Positions 9,936 to 19,420 of a DNA stretch of 64,000 nucleotides are shown here, one piece after another (position 1 is the stretch's first letter; each line of letters opens with the position of its first letter). The notes below the pieces were generated by a model, which was not told the origin of the DNA, searched no databases, and saw nothing but the letters and a program-made list of their open reading frames with translations. Position numbers and translations under genes: made by a program. Source of the DNA: BJGV01 sp964196335 (GTDB taxonomy: Bacteria; Pseudomonadota; Gammaproteobacteria; Burkholderiales; Nitrosomonadaceae); the NCBI GenBank assembly GCA_965238155.1, contig OZ250175.1:1302001-1366000 (forward strand). Reading direction: 5' to 3'.

Positions 9936-10236
9936 TAAATTTATATATATGAGAATATTCTGATTAATTCTTTATAACTACTAGTCTTATGAGTAAGCAC
10001 GTACTATTTGACAGAGAAGTACCCTGACCTACATTTAACAAGCTAGCATAGTTATTGGTAGAATATTAAATTCTTGACCTGTATTCTTATATATTTATAG
10101 GAAATTATTGTTCATACTCAAGTTTTTTGGTGTTAATACTAATTGTCATGACATTTTATGGGCTAAAATTTTTCAAAATACCAGAACAACGGATTAACTC
10201 AAATAGCACTGGTTAGCTTAAAAAACTCCCTGCATT
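9936..10236 (+). other. Intergenic region, no gene seen
   Basis: These 301 bases separate two two-component gene pairs. The stretch is very AT-rich with no credible coding frame, RNA gene or terminator hairpin visible. It presumably holds the promoter of the kinase gene that follows, but no convincing -35/-10 pair was picked out. Confidence 0.5.
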
Positions 10237-11829
10237 ATGGGATATAAAAATATGGAACAGCAGATTTTGCGCGTATTAATGATTGAAGATTCTGCAGATG
10301 ATGCAGAATTAATTTTATATCCACTTAAAGAAAGTTGGTTTAAGGTTCATTGTTTACGTGTTGAAACTGTTGACAGTTTACAAAGCGCATTGAATAGTGA
10401 GAAATGGGATGTAATTCTGTCTGATTATAATCTGCCTGATTTTGACGCAGGGGGAGCATTAACACTACTTAAGGAAAATGATCTTGATATTCCATTGATA
10501 ATAGTATCAGGATGTATCGGTGAAGAAACTGCAGCTTCCTTAATGAAGGCTGGCGCACACGATTTTGTGATGAAAGATAGTACCGCTACATTGGTTCCGG
10601 TCGTACAACGTAGCCTGCTTGAAGCTGAGAATCGCAGGCAATTCAGGCTCTCACAGGCGGCATTAAAAAAAAGCGAGGCTCGTTTTCGGGCAATTGCTTC
10701 CAATCTTCCCGGGGTAATGTTTCAGTTTATGCTTGAAGAGCAAGAAAGAATAAGCTTCCCATACGTAAGTGATGGTTCACTAATGTTACTTGGTTTACAT
10801 CCAGGTACTCTTATGGATAAACCAGAGTTATTTTCGGAGATGGTTATACCTCAAGATAAGCTATCCTATAGTAACTCAATGACTACCTCAGCTAATAATC
10901 TTTCTCCTTGGAACTGGGAAGGTCGTATTCAGGTAGATAATGAGACCGAGGCAAAGTGGATTAGCTTACGTGCAACTCCCAGACAAATTACTGATAATAC
11001 GATTTTATGGGATGGCATTGTAATTAATATCACTAGAAATAAGTTGGCTGAAATTGAAATAGCAAGTTCTCGCGAACAATTGGCTGAACTTTCCTCATAT
11101 TTACAGAAAATTAAAGAACAGGAGCGCGCAAGGATTGCCAGAGAAATACATGATGATATCGGAGGTATTTTAACTGCAATTAAATGTGAATTACTACCAT
11201 GGGCTGAGGGCGTAGCAAATAAACCTGCTTCTTATAGAAAAAAGGCAGAATCAATTGAGTCTTTAGTTGATCAGGTCATTGACAGCACACGTAGAATATC
11301 AATGGATTTACGTCCGGGTATACTGGATTGCGGGATTGTGGCTGCTGTTAAATGGCAGGCAAAAGAATTCTGTGGACGTGCAAGGCTCCGGTACCGGATG
11401 TCTTGTGATAGTGATGAAATTCCACTGGACTCAGATTTGTCAGTAGCTATTTTTCGGATTTTTCAGGAGACTCTAACAAATATATCAAAGCATGCTAATG
11501 CTTCAAGACTGCAGATTCGGCTTTCTGAGAAAGATGGGTGGGTATATCTTGAGGTCAACGATAATGGTCGTGGAATATCAGATCAGGATATGGCAAAACC
11601 AAAATCCTTCGGGATTCGTGGTATGCGTGAGCGTTGCCAGCAGCTCAGGGGTCACCTGTTAATTACAGGCAAGCCAGACAAGGGGACCAAAATAAATATT
11701 TCAATTCCAGTAAATGCGATGGAAATATCATCCAAGGATTCAACGGATACAAATATAACATTAACAGCCTTACGACCAACATTTGTGACCAATCAAAAAA
11801 ATCTTACTAAAGTATTACATCTAACCTAA
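10237..11829 (+). CDS. Receiver-PAS-histidine kinase (NarX/DegS type)
   Basis: The 530-residue protein starts with a receiver domain (acidic residues in MIEDSADD, phosphoacceptor Asp63 in LSDYNLP), then a PAS domain (about residues 150-275), a coiled coil, a HisKA_3 dimerisation domain with His305 in REIHDDIGG and a HATPase with FQETLTNISKHA and DNGRGIS. HisKA_3 kinases normally phosphorylate NarL/LuxR-type regulators, and such a regulator follows after 14 bases. No membrane segment is seen. ATG at 10252 is an alternative start. The tail after about residue 495 is low in recognisable sequence. Confidence 0.87.
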   Translation: MGYKNMEQQILRVLMIEDSADDAELILYPLKESWFKVHCLRVETVDSLQSALNSEKWDVILSDYNLPDFDAGGALTLLKENDLDIPLIIVSGCIGEETAASLMKAGAHDFVMKDSTATLVPVVQRSLLEAENRRQFRLSQAALKKSEARFRAIASNLPGVMFQFMLEEQERISFPYVSDGSLMLLGLHPGTLMDKPELFSEMVIPQDKLSYSNSMTTSANNLSPWNWEGRIQVDNETEAKWISLRATPRQITDNTILWDGIVINITRNKLAEIEIASSREQLAELSSYLQKIKEQERARIAREIHDDIGGILTAIKCELLPWAEGVANKPASYRKKAESIESLVDQVIDSTRRISMDLRPGILDCGIVAAVKWQAKEFCGRARLRYRMSCDSDEIPLDSDLSVAIFRIFQETLTNISKHANASRLQIRLSEKDGWVYLEVNDNGRGISDQDMAKPKSFGIRGMRERCQQLRGHLLITGKPDKGTKINISIPVNAMEISSKDSTDTNITLTALRPTFVTNQKNLTKVLHLT

Positions 11830-11843
11830 AACTTGGACTACAG

Positions 11844-12475
11844 ATGATACGTGTAATAATAGCTGATGATCATGCAATTGTACGTCAGGGATTCAGGCAA
11901 ATACTTAGCGAAACTGATGATATTTCTGTTGCAGGTGAAGCAGAAACAGGGTTACAAGCTATTAAAGCTGTACGAGAAAATGCTTTCGATGTTATGTTGC
12001 TTGATATTTCATTACCGGATAGGAGCGGCATTGAAGTACTAAAGCAGATTAAGAAAGAGCAGTCAAAATTGACAGTCCTGATGTTAAGTATGCATACAGA
12101 ACATGAATTTGCAGTACGCGCATTAAAGGCAGGTGCAGCCGGCTATCTTAATAAGCAAAGTGCGCCTTCACAGCTTGTTACTGCAATACACCAGGTTGCT
12201 CCGGAAAAAAATATATTAGTGCCGCTCTCGCCCAGGAACTTGCTAATACATTAGGTCAGGATACTGAGCAGCCGCTACATGAGACTCTGTCTGATCGTGA
12301 GTTTCAGACTTTGTGCCTAATTGCATCCGGGAAAACCCCCTCTGATATTTCTACCGAGTTATGCCTTAGTCCTAAAACAATAAGTGTATACAGATCCCGC
12401 CTTCTTGAGAAACTTAAACTTAGTAATAATTCAGAGTTAACTCGCTATGCAATTAGAAACCATTTAGTCGATTAA
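11844..12475 (+). pseudogene. NarL/LuxR-type response regulator, split by one frameshift
   Basis: Frame 1 encodes the receiver domain with phosphoacceptor Asp54 (LLDISLPDRSG) and stops at 12254. The DNA-binding HTH continues in another frame from about 12212 (KYISAALAQEL, then LSDREFQTLCLIASGK and LSPKTISVYRSRL) to the stop at 12475. The break lies in a run of seven A at 12205-12211; eight would restore a 210-residue protein of normal UvrY/NarL length. Both halves are well conserved, so the change is recent, an error, or a slippage switch. It is the natural partner of the HisKA_3 kinase upstream. Confidence 0.85.
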
Positions 12476-12674
12476 CTCTCTCCTACCCGTCTTTTCTCCC
12501 TACAAATACAATTAATTCAGAGAACAGTGGCATTTGCCCTGTTTATTCAACTTATAGATTTATATATTGTCTGTTAACTTGGGTGCAATTATTAATTCTG
12601 AGTTTTTAGCTTAATTAAAAAATTATTTATGTTAAATAATTAATTATCTGATTGATTCTGGGAGGAATAACGAA

Positions 12675-13478
12675 GTGGATGCCACTAAAGATAAAAAATT
12701 ATGGCAGATATCTAATATAAAGAATGATGCCAGAACAACACAAATGACTATAAGTAACAAAGAAAATTCAATCGGTATTGATGAATATTATGAACAGATC
12801 GAGAACTATACACAGCAAATACGGTCAACAGATGATCTAAATGAAATAATAAATATTCTTGATGTGGCATTAATTGAAACTAAAAACTTATATTTTAGTA
12901 GTGAAGTTAAAAATGTACGGGGACATGTACATCGTACGGGAAAAGATATCGAAACATTAAAAAACGAACTGGAAGCACTCCAGAATTTAGTTCATACGGA
13001 CCAGCTTACAGGAGCCTTAAATCGGGCTGGATTCGATGCTTCTCTGGTAAGAGAAGCTTCAGATGCAGACCGGCATGATAATTCACTATGTTTAGTATCA
13101 GTTAATATTGATGATTTCAAGGTATTCATAGATATTTATGATAATCAGGCAGGTAACCGGGCCTTGTCTCATCTGGTAAATGTTATTAAAGAATCTCTGC
13201 GACCCAGTGATATTGTTGCTCGCTTTGGCCTGGAGGAGTTTGTTATTTTACTGCCGAATACCACCTTAGAATTAGCTACACAGATTACAAACCGATTACA
13301 GAATAATTTAGCCGAGAGGAGTCTGCTACATGTTGATAAGTCAATACCTATTACATTTAGTGCTGGTATAGCCGTACGAGCTCGATATGAGCATCAAAAC
13401 TCTGTAATTGGTCGTGCCGATAGAGCGCTATATATTGCAAAAATTGGCCAAAAAAATCAAATCTCTGTAGCAAATTAA
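12675..13478 (+). CDS. Degenerate GGDEF-domain protein
   Basis: A GTG start is supported by GGAGG at 12661-12665, nine bases before it. The first 100 residues are helical without a known domain; the rest is a GGDEF domain beginning at TDQLTGALNRAGF. Catalytic residues are altered: the signature reads GLEEF rather than GGDEF/GGEEF, FKxIND has become FKVFID and the GD pair reads GN. The inhibitory RxxD site (RPSD) is kept. It is therefore more likely a c-di-GMP sensor or scaffold than an active cyclase. It lies just before fliT in a motility block. Confidence 0.8.
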   Translation: MDATKDKKLWQISNIKNDARTTQMTISNKENSIGIDEYYEQIENYTQQIRSTDDLNEIINILDVALIETKNLYFSSEVKNVRGHVHRTGKDIETLKNELEALQNLVHTDQLTGALNRAGFDASLVREASDADRHDNSLCLVSVNIDDFKVFIDIYDNQAGNRALSHLVNVIKESLRPSDIVARFGLEEFVILLPNTTLELATQITNRLQNNLAERSLLHVDKSIPITFSAGIAVRARYEHQNSVIGRADRALYIAKIGQKNQISVAN

Positions 13479-13505
13479 AACCAAATATATCAACAATATA
13501 TAACA

Positions 13506-13820
13506 ATGAATAATAGTTTTGAGATTATTGCTATTTATGAAGCTATCCTGACTATAACCGGTCGGATGCTAAAGGCAGCACAGAGTGCTGATTGGGAGAG
13601 ATTGATTACACTTGAACATGAATGCAGAGTATTAACAAAAAAACTTATGATAAGTGACGAGAATAAAGTTCTGAGTAGTGATCTACGACAACGCAAACAA
13701 GAAATTATTCAGCAGATCCTTGCTGACGATGCCGAGATTAGAACCCTCACCCAGCCATGGATGGCGCAACTACAAAATATTCTTAGCAATCCTGTCTACA
13801 AGCGTTGTCTGCAGGCATAG
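13506..13820 (+). CDS. fliT: FliT-like flagellar chaperone
   Basis: The 104-residue helical protein matches the FliT pattern seen in betaproteobacteria: a YEAIL start, AAQSADWERLITLEHEC in the first half, and the DDAEIRTLTQPWM segment near the C-terminus. FliT binds the filament cap protein FliD and, in enterobacteria, FlhDC. Here it is not next to fliD/fliS but sits close to ycgR, fliA and flhDC. It begins 27 bases after the degenerate GGDEF gene and is probably co-transcribed with it. Confidence 0.72.
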   Translation: MNNSFEIIAIYEAILTITGRMLKAAQSADWERLITLEHECRVLTKKLMISDENKVLSSDLRQRKQEIIQQILADDAEIRTLTQPWMAQLQNILSNPVYKRCLQA

Positions 13821-14003
13821 ATAGTTATATCTGGGTGACCCGGAAATCAATTGCTACAAATCGTAATAGATATATCACTGCTATTCAATTACTTACCTAT
13901 TGAATAGCTTGGATCATTATATGATTTTATATACTAAATCAGTAATTTATCAGGTTTTTCTTCCCTTCCCTTCACGCTTGTACAGGGCACCTGAAGTAAT
14001 TGC

Positions 14004-14029
14004 TAAAGGTCGCTGTTTGATTGCCGAAG
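14004..14029 (+). promoter_or_regulatory. Sigma-28 (FliA) promoter upstream of ycgR
   Basis: TAAA at 14004-14007 is followed after 15 bases by GCCGAAGA, which fits the sigma-28 consensus TAAA-N15-GCCGATAA. It lies about 220 bases before the ycgR start in a 429-base stretch (13821-14249) that otherwise holds no gene. In Escherichia coli ycgR is FliA-dependent, which agrees with this reading. Confidence 0.6.
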
Positions 14030-14249
14030 ATATTATTACCTGAGTATTATATTTAGGGTAGTTACTTGCAAATATAAAAGTTTGTGTTACAACCAACTCA
14101 GTAAATAAAATTACGTAAAAATTTATTTTTACGTGGCGACCAAGGATAAATATTTTACTTGTCTTTTTACTCTATAGCCTAGTAATTAAGCACCTTCTGT
14201 TTAGCTCCCTGCATTTTTGATACATAATACCTACTGGAGAGAAGTAAGA

Positions 14250-15131
14250 ATGAGCAGAAATAACCAGTTCGATGGGGTGATAGAGCTATCTCCGGAAATA
14301 GAAGATAATAAATTTCGTATTTCTTCAAAATCTGCTATTCAGAGCATTTTACGGGCAGTTATGCAAAGAAATATACTGGTTGCCCTTCATTTTGGCCACA
14401 ACAATGATTATATCTTAACCTCAATTTTAGCATTTGATCCTGAACTTCAAAGAATTGTTGTAGATTTTAGTGAAGCTGAAAAACTAAGTAAAGTTGCTTT
14501 AGATACAAAAGAAGTAACTTTTGTTACTTCTCAGGATCAGTCAAAAATTCAATTTACTTGTAAAGCTATCAGGAAAATTCAATTTGAAGATCGTAATGCT
14601 TTCAGTATCGATTTGCCAGAATCGATTTTACATATTAAAAAGAGACAGTATTATCAAATTACTAAGTCATCCCGCACTACATTAAAATGTATTATACCGC
14701 TTCCAAATGAATATAATTCTAACAGCACAGAGATTACAGTACATGATATTAGTTGTGGTGGCATAACACTTATTGAGCAAAATTCTTTGGTAAATTTTGA
14801 ATGCGGAGTAATTTATAAAAACTGCCAAATTGATTTGCCGGGAGTAGGAACTCTTAATATTGCAATTAGAGTAAAGAATACATATAAAGTAACGTTAGAT
14901 GATGGATTGATTTGTAAACATGCGGGATGTGAATTTATAAATTCACCACAAGAAATGTTAGAGATGGTCCGACAATATATTTCAAAGCTAAAGCAGGTGG
15001 AAATTAGGCAGGCCATTACTGAGAATCGCTTCAAGGTTAATCCTGAAGCTGTGGCGGATCGATTATTAGAGACAGTACGAGAACTGATACGATCAAAGAA
15101 TAATCAAGAATCAAAACCAAATGATGAATAG
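14250..15131 (+). CDS. ycgR: YcgR-like flagellar brake protein (PilZ)
   Basis: An N-terminal YcgR domain (about residues 15-110) is followed by a PilZ domain. The second PilZ motif is intact (DISCGG), but the first, normally RxxxR, reads RQYYQ so the second arginine is missing; c-di-GMP binding may be weakened. YcgR slows the flagellar motor when bound to c-di-GMP. The ATG at 14250 is chosen for its ribosome site GGAGA nine bases upstream, in preference to a TTG at 14217. A sigma-28 promoter lies upstream and a shared terminator with fliA downstream. Confidence 0.84.
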   Translation: MSRNNQFDGVIELSPEIEDNKFRISSKSAIQSILRAVMQRNILVALHFGHNNDYILTSILAFDPELQRIVVDFSEAEKLSKVALDTKEVTFVTSQDQSKIQFTCKAIRKIQFEDRNAFSIDLPESILHIKKRQYYQITKSSRTTLKCIIPLPNEYNSNSTEITVHDISCGGITLIEQNSLVNFECGVIYKNCQIDLPGVGTLNIAIRVKNTYKVTLDDGLICKHAGCEFINSPQEMLEMVRQYISKLKQVEIRQAITENRFKVNPEAVADRLLETVRELIRSKNNQESKPNDE

Positions 15132-15174
15132 TTAGTTACCATTTTATGGTCTCTTATTGCTACAGAATATTATT

Positions 15175-15216
15175 AAAAATGCCTTTTCTACTATATAGAA
15201 GCAGAAAAGGCATTTT
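15175..15216. terminator. Bidirectional hairpin between ycgR and fliA
   Basis: The arms AAAATGCCTTTTCT and AGAAAAGGCATTTT pair perfectly around a 13-base loop, with A and T runs on either side. It sits between two convergent genes (ycgR on the plus strand, fliA on the minus strand), so it can serve as a Rho-independent terminator for both. Confidence 0.75.
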
Positions 15217-15242
15217 ACCTGTTTGTTGTTAGTAGTAGTAGA

Positions 15243-15967
15243 TCAAAGACTTCTTAATCGACTGCGTAGCCGGGCAACAGCTTGAGTATGTAGTTGACAT
15301 ACTCTGGATTCGCTTACCCCCAATACTTCACCAATCTCTCTCAAATTCATCTCTTTTTCATAGTGCATACCCATCACCATTTTTTCTCGTGTAGGTAAAT
15401 CATCGATTGCTTTAATTAACATCTTTTTCAGGCGATCATCCATGAGAAGATCTAAGGGATCATTTTGTGAATCCGAACATAAACGGTCAAAGAATGGCTC
15501 ATCATCAGCTTTCTGAAAATCTTCATAAAACATTAATTGACCTCCTCGTGCATCCTGGAGAGTCTCCTGGTACTCTGTAAGAGGTATTTCTAATTCAGTA
15601 GCTAACTCCTGCTCACTTGGTGCTCGTCCCATACGTTGTTCTAAGGTCCTGACCGCCATTTCAATTTGTCGCATTTTCTTTCTAACACCACGAGGCAGCC
15701 AGTCAGCCTCCCGTAATTCGTCCAGAATAGAACCGCGGATACGTTGGGCTGCATAATTTCAAATTGACGCCCATGTGAACCTTCGTAACGTTTGATTGCA
15801 TCCAACAGACCAATCATTCCAGCCTGGATAAGATCGTCAACTTGTACAGAAGCAGGTAACCTGGCCATCATATGATGGGCTATACGTTTTACCAGCGGCG
15901 TAAACTTCTCCACAAACTGTTCTTTATCAACTGTATCTATAGTGGCACTTAAAGTGGCAGTATTCAT
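15243..15967 (-). pseudogene. fliA: FliA, flagellar sigma factor 28, split by one frameshift
   Basis: The N-terminal part (MNTATL... through region 2, DDLIQAGMIGLLDAIKRYEGSHG) is in one frame, and the remainder (region 2.4 IRGSILDELREADWLPRGVRKKMR, region 3 and the region 4 helix-turn-helix ending VARLRSRLRSL) in another. The break is at about 15755-15758, where one extra base, for example a fourth A in GAAATTATG, would restore a 241-residue protein of normal FliA length. Everything else is conserved. FliA transcribes late flagellar genes. Two good sigma-28 promoters remain nearby, so an assembly error or a very recent loss is likely. Confidence 0.87.
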
Positions 15968-16087
15968 AATAGTAGTCTTTTTGTCAGATTGTTATGCCAA
16001 AATGGCTAATTAAAACATATTGTTGTATTAAATTTCTGATACTGATACTCTATTTTTTACTAAATGCGACTTCTTAAATAAATATCC

Positions 16088-16657
16088 TCAGACCGGGCTA
16101 AGTTCTGGTATATGCGATATACCCGCACGTGTTGTTTTTTTAGCTTTTTTAGTTTTCCCAGCACGGGAAGGAATGTTACAGAGCTTACAAATAAGCTCAG
16201 GATGAAGATCAAGAACGTGGACCACAAAATTTCCTCCACACTTTGTACATGGAGCAGTACGTAGTATTTGGCTACGGATAAAGCGAATTAAGGTCCATGC
16301 ACGTGTCAGACTTAAAGTTTGCTCAAGATCATTTAGCTCTAGGTGCTCAAGATAAAGCTTATATCCCTTTATAATGGCATCAATACCCTGAATTTCAGTA
16401 TGTGCAATCAGATAGTTATAAATATTGATGAAAAGTGATGAGTGTATATTTGGTTGCCAACTCATAAACCAATCTTCAGAAAATGGAAGCATTCCTTTCG
16501 GTGGAGAGACGCCTTTAATTTCTTTATAAAGTTTTATTAATCTCTCGCGACTTAAATTTGAGTTAGTCTCTAGTACTTGTAACCGAGCACCAAGTTTTAT
16601 TAACTCTGTAACAAGCTGGATTTCTTTTGCTTCAGATAAAATACTTTTATTTCGCAT
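16088..16657 (-). CDS. flhC: FlhC, flagellar master regulator subunit
   Basis: The 189-residue protein has the FlhC zinc site of two CXXC pairs (CTKC about 20 residues before CKLC) near the C-terminus and the conserved stretch LTRAWTLIRFI. With FlhD it forms the FlhD4C2 activator of class II flagellar genes. It overlaps flhD by 11 bases, the usual tight arrangement, and lies upstream of fliA on the same strand. The Lys-rich tail after the zinc site is longer than in enterobacteria. Confidence 0.92.
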   Translation of the reverse strand: MRNKSILSEAKEIQLVTELIKLGARLQVLETNSNLSRERLIKLYKEIKGVSPPKGMLPFSEDWFMSWQPNIHSSLFINIYNYLIAHTEIQGIDAIIKGYKLYLEHLELNDLEQTLSLTRAWTLIRFIRSQILRTAPCTKCGGNFVVHVLDLHPELICKLCNIPSRAGKTKKAKKTTRAGISHIPELSPV

Positions 16658-17000
16658 ATCGATTAACCTTTGGGTTATAAATTGGCTTAGACCAGTGCTT
16701 CTGCTGGCTGGCTATCAATATTGCTGCATGAGATACGGTTGCAGCGTGATCTCTGCTATGGCTTGTCAACATTTCTGCGATTAAACGATCATCAAACCGA
16801 AAGCGGCACAGTAATGTATTAGATGAAGCCATTTTTAAAATTTGACTAGAACTTAAATTCTTGATTATTTCGGCAACGTCCTGACCAATTCCCAATCTGT
16901 ACATTGCAGCAACTTTATCTTCCCGGAGCATTTTCTGTGCTAGCAGAATGTATCCAAGATTAATTTCTTTTATTTCTCCTAGAATTTCGCTTGTATTCAT
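16647..17000 (-). CDS. flhD: FlhD, flagellar master regulator subunit
   Basis: A 117-residue protein with the FlhD pattern: INLGYILLAQKMLREDK near the start, MYRLGIG and the LCRFRFDD segment in the second half. It partners FlhC. The ATG is preceded by AAGGAGC, a strong ribosome site. The 250 bases upstream are presumably the class I promoter region; no clear operator was recognised there. Confidence 0.93.
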   Translation of the reverse strand: MNTSEILGEIKEINLGYILLAQKMLREDKVAAMYRLGIGQDVAEIIKNLSSSQILKMASSNTLLCRFRFDDRLIAEMLTSHSRDHAATVSHAAILIASQQKHWSKPIYNPKVNRYAK

Positions 17001-17250
17001 GTTGTATGCTCCTTTCTAGTTTTCGTGAGCGCTCAAACATGTTGAATGAGCCAGTGAACTCATTCTCGTTTAAGACATAGGAGTGCGTAAATGGGAGGTT
17101 TTCTAAATACTTAGTAGGATTTTTATTAACTAATATGTAGGAATTTTTCCTACATAAATTACTACGAAGAATTTAGATAATAATGAAATAAGGTGTTAAG
17201 AACGTTACCAGTAAAGGAATATACTGCTGAATAGGATTACTCAGTTTAGA

Positions 17251-18963
17251 CTAGCTTGTAATAATAAATGGACTCAGGAAAGATAATGCTAGAGCATCTG
17301 TATTTAATGGTTTACTGATTAAGAACCCTTGTGCTCTATCACATTTATTAGTGCATAGGTATTCCAACTGCTCTATCGTTTCCACTCCTTCAGCTACAAT
17401 TGTTAAATTAAGACTTTTTGCTAGAGCGGTGATTGCTGTCACAATAGCCAGGCTATCTGAGTTAATCGAGAGATCACGGATAAAGGTTCTGTCTATCTTT
17501 AATACATCTATAGGAAATCGTTTGAGATAAGCAAGGGATGAATAGCCAGTACCAAAGTCATCTACTGCTATTTTTATTCCCATCTCTTTGAGTTCATGTA
17601 AAGTATTGATACTAGCTTCCGCATCTTGCATTAGTACAGATTCAGTAATTTCTAATTCAAGGCAGGCAGGATGAAGGCCAGTCTTACTTAGTACATTTGC
17701 CACATGTTCTTTTAGTTGTGGCTGCCCCAGTTGCACAGCTGAGACATTTACTAAAACAGATATCGGATGATTTGATGAGTCATGCCATATTTTTGCTTGC
17801 ATGCAAGCTTGCTGCAATACCCATTCTCCAATTTTAATAATAAGACCGGTTTCATCAGCAAGCGGAATAAATTTGTCCGGAGCAAGTAGTCCAAACTCAG
17901 GATGATTCCATCGTACCAGTGCTTCTGCTGCAATAAAATCCTTCGTTTCCAGATCAATAACCGGCTGATATTGCAGTAGTAACTCTCCCCTTTCCACTGC
18001 TTTACGTAAAGAAGTTTCTAATACAAGGCGCTTAGAAGAAGCTTCACCCATCTCCTTGACATAATATTTACAGTTGTTCTCATAAGACTTTTTAGCAAGA
18101 GATCTGGCACTTTCAGCATTATTTAACAATGTTGATGCATCATTACCTCCCTCCGGGTATGCAGACACCCCAATACTCAGAGTGACATAAAATTCTAGCG
18201 TATCAATAATAAACGGGGAAGTAATTACCGTCATGATTTTTTCTGCAAATTTCTTGATTTCATGATCGTCATTCATATTCCGCTTAAAAAAAGCAAATTT
18301 GTTACCGCCGATCCGAGCTAATATACAGTTATCATCTACGCATTCACTTAATCGATATGCTAATTGCTGGATTAATGTGTCACCAATTGCATATCCGTAT
18401 GTACTGTTAATTCGCATTAAATGATTCATGTATATAGAATACATTGCAGCAAGTCCGTTGGAATTTCCGGAATCTACCAAGCCAGGTAGCATTAAGGATG
18501 ACTTTTCACAAAATAAATTACGTTTAGGGAGGCCTGTAAGCTCATCAAAGTAGGCCAATTGATATATATGACTATCAGCTTGCTGCTTAGCACGACGGAT
18601 ATCGGCATTTTTTAGTTCACGAAGAATTGATGGAAGTAAGCGAGTGAAGTTTCCCTTAAATATATAATCGTGTGCTCCGTGGCTCATTGCAGAGACCACC
18701 ATTTGTTCGCTTATTACATTAGAATAAATTATAAATGGAATATCTTTTCCACTTCTTTTTAGTACATCCAGAGCATCTATGGAACTAAAAGACGGCATGG
18801 AATGGTCTGCGATGATGATGTCCCAATCAGATTCTTCTAAAGCAACCTTCATATCACGATCACTGTCAACTCTTTGATAGATCAGCTCATTACCGGCGTT
18901 GGTAAGCTCTGCACATAACAGGCAGGCATCATCCTCTGAATCTTCAACCATTAAAACTTTCAT
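17251..18963 (-). CDS. Receiver-GGDEF-EAL protein, likely c-di-GMP phosphodiesterase
   Basis: The domains are a receiver (acidic residues in VEDSEDD, Asp53 in IADHSMP), a GGDEF domain (about 135-300) and an EAL domain (about 315-560). The GGDEF signature is degenerate (GGNKF), so synthesis is unlikely. The EAL part keeps EALVRW, NVSAVQL, LEITES, DDFGTGYSSL and AEGVE, as expected for an active phosphodiesterase. It has a sigma-28 promoter and so belongs to the flagellar regulon, where it would lower c-di-GMP and favour swimming. Confidence 0.88.
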   Translation of the reverse strand: MKVLMVEDSEDDACLLCAELTNAGNELIYQRVDSDRDMKVALEESDWDIIIADHSMPSFSSIDALDVLKRSGKDIPFIIYSNVISEQMVVSAMSHGAHDYIFKGNFTRLLPSILRELKNADIRRAKQQADSHIYQLAYFDELTGLPKRNLFCEKSSLMLPGLVDSGNSNGLAAMYSIYMNHLMRINSTYGYAIGDTLIQQLAYRLSECVDDNCILARIGGNKFAFFKRNMNDDHEIKKFAEKIMTVITSPFIIDTLEFYVTLSIGVSAYPEGGNDASTLLNNAESARSLAKKSYENNCKYYVKEMGEASSKRLVLETSLRKAVERGELLLQYQPVIDLETKDFIAAEALVRWNHPEFGLLAPDKFIPLADETGLIIKIGEWVLQQACMQAKIWHDSSNHPISVLVNVSAVQLGQPQLKEHVANVLSKTGLHPACLELEITESVLMQDAEASINTLHELKEMGIKIAVDDFGTGYSSLAYLKRFPIDVLKIDRTFIRDLSINSDSLAIVTAITALAKSLNLTIVAEGVETIEQLEYLCTNKCDRAQGFLISKPLNTDALALSFLSPFIITS

Positions 18964-19013
18964 ATATAACCCTAGTATGCCAGGCTGAAAGAGATATCAG
19001 CCCGACTCTTAAA

Positions 19014-19039
19014 TTTCGGCCAAAATGGCAAAAACTTTA
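19014..19039 (-). promoter_or_regulatory. Sigma-28 (FliA) promoter of the GGDEF-EAL gene
   Basis: On the minus strand TAAAGTTT is followed by 11 bases and GCCGAAAT, almost the full sigma-28 consensus (TAAAGTTT-N11-GCCGATAA). It lies about 50 bases before the start of the receiver-GGDEF-EAL gene. The rest of the 457-base gap (18964-19420) shows no gene. Confidence 0.75.
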
Positions 19040-19420
19040 GGTGAAGAATACTCTGGTTACCATAGCCTAAAATTATAGAGATTTTATTTACTATTCAAAA
19101 AGTTATACTGTTAGAAGACGCAACAAAAATATGCTAAGTTATTGATTACCAGAAACTGATTATTTTAAATAAATTTTGGAGATGGTTTATATAAGAAAAT
19201 GGCAGGATCCAAGGTAGTATTAATTGTTGTGTCTTTTCTGCGAATAGATGGGAAATTACGGATTTATATAGTAATACAATAGCTTTTTCGTAGTATCATC
19301 TGATAAAGATATTTATCAATTTTGTAGTTTATATCTTATCTATTCTTTATAATTTGCCCTCAATTAAATGAAGCAACCTTGAGGGTTGCTATGGCTTGAT
19401 GCAATACTATATCTGTCAAA

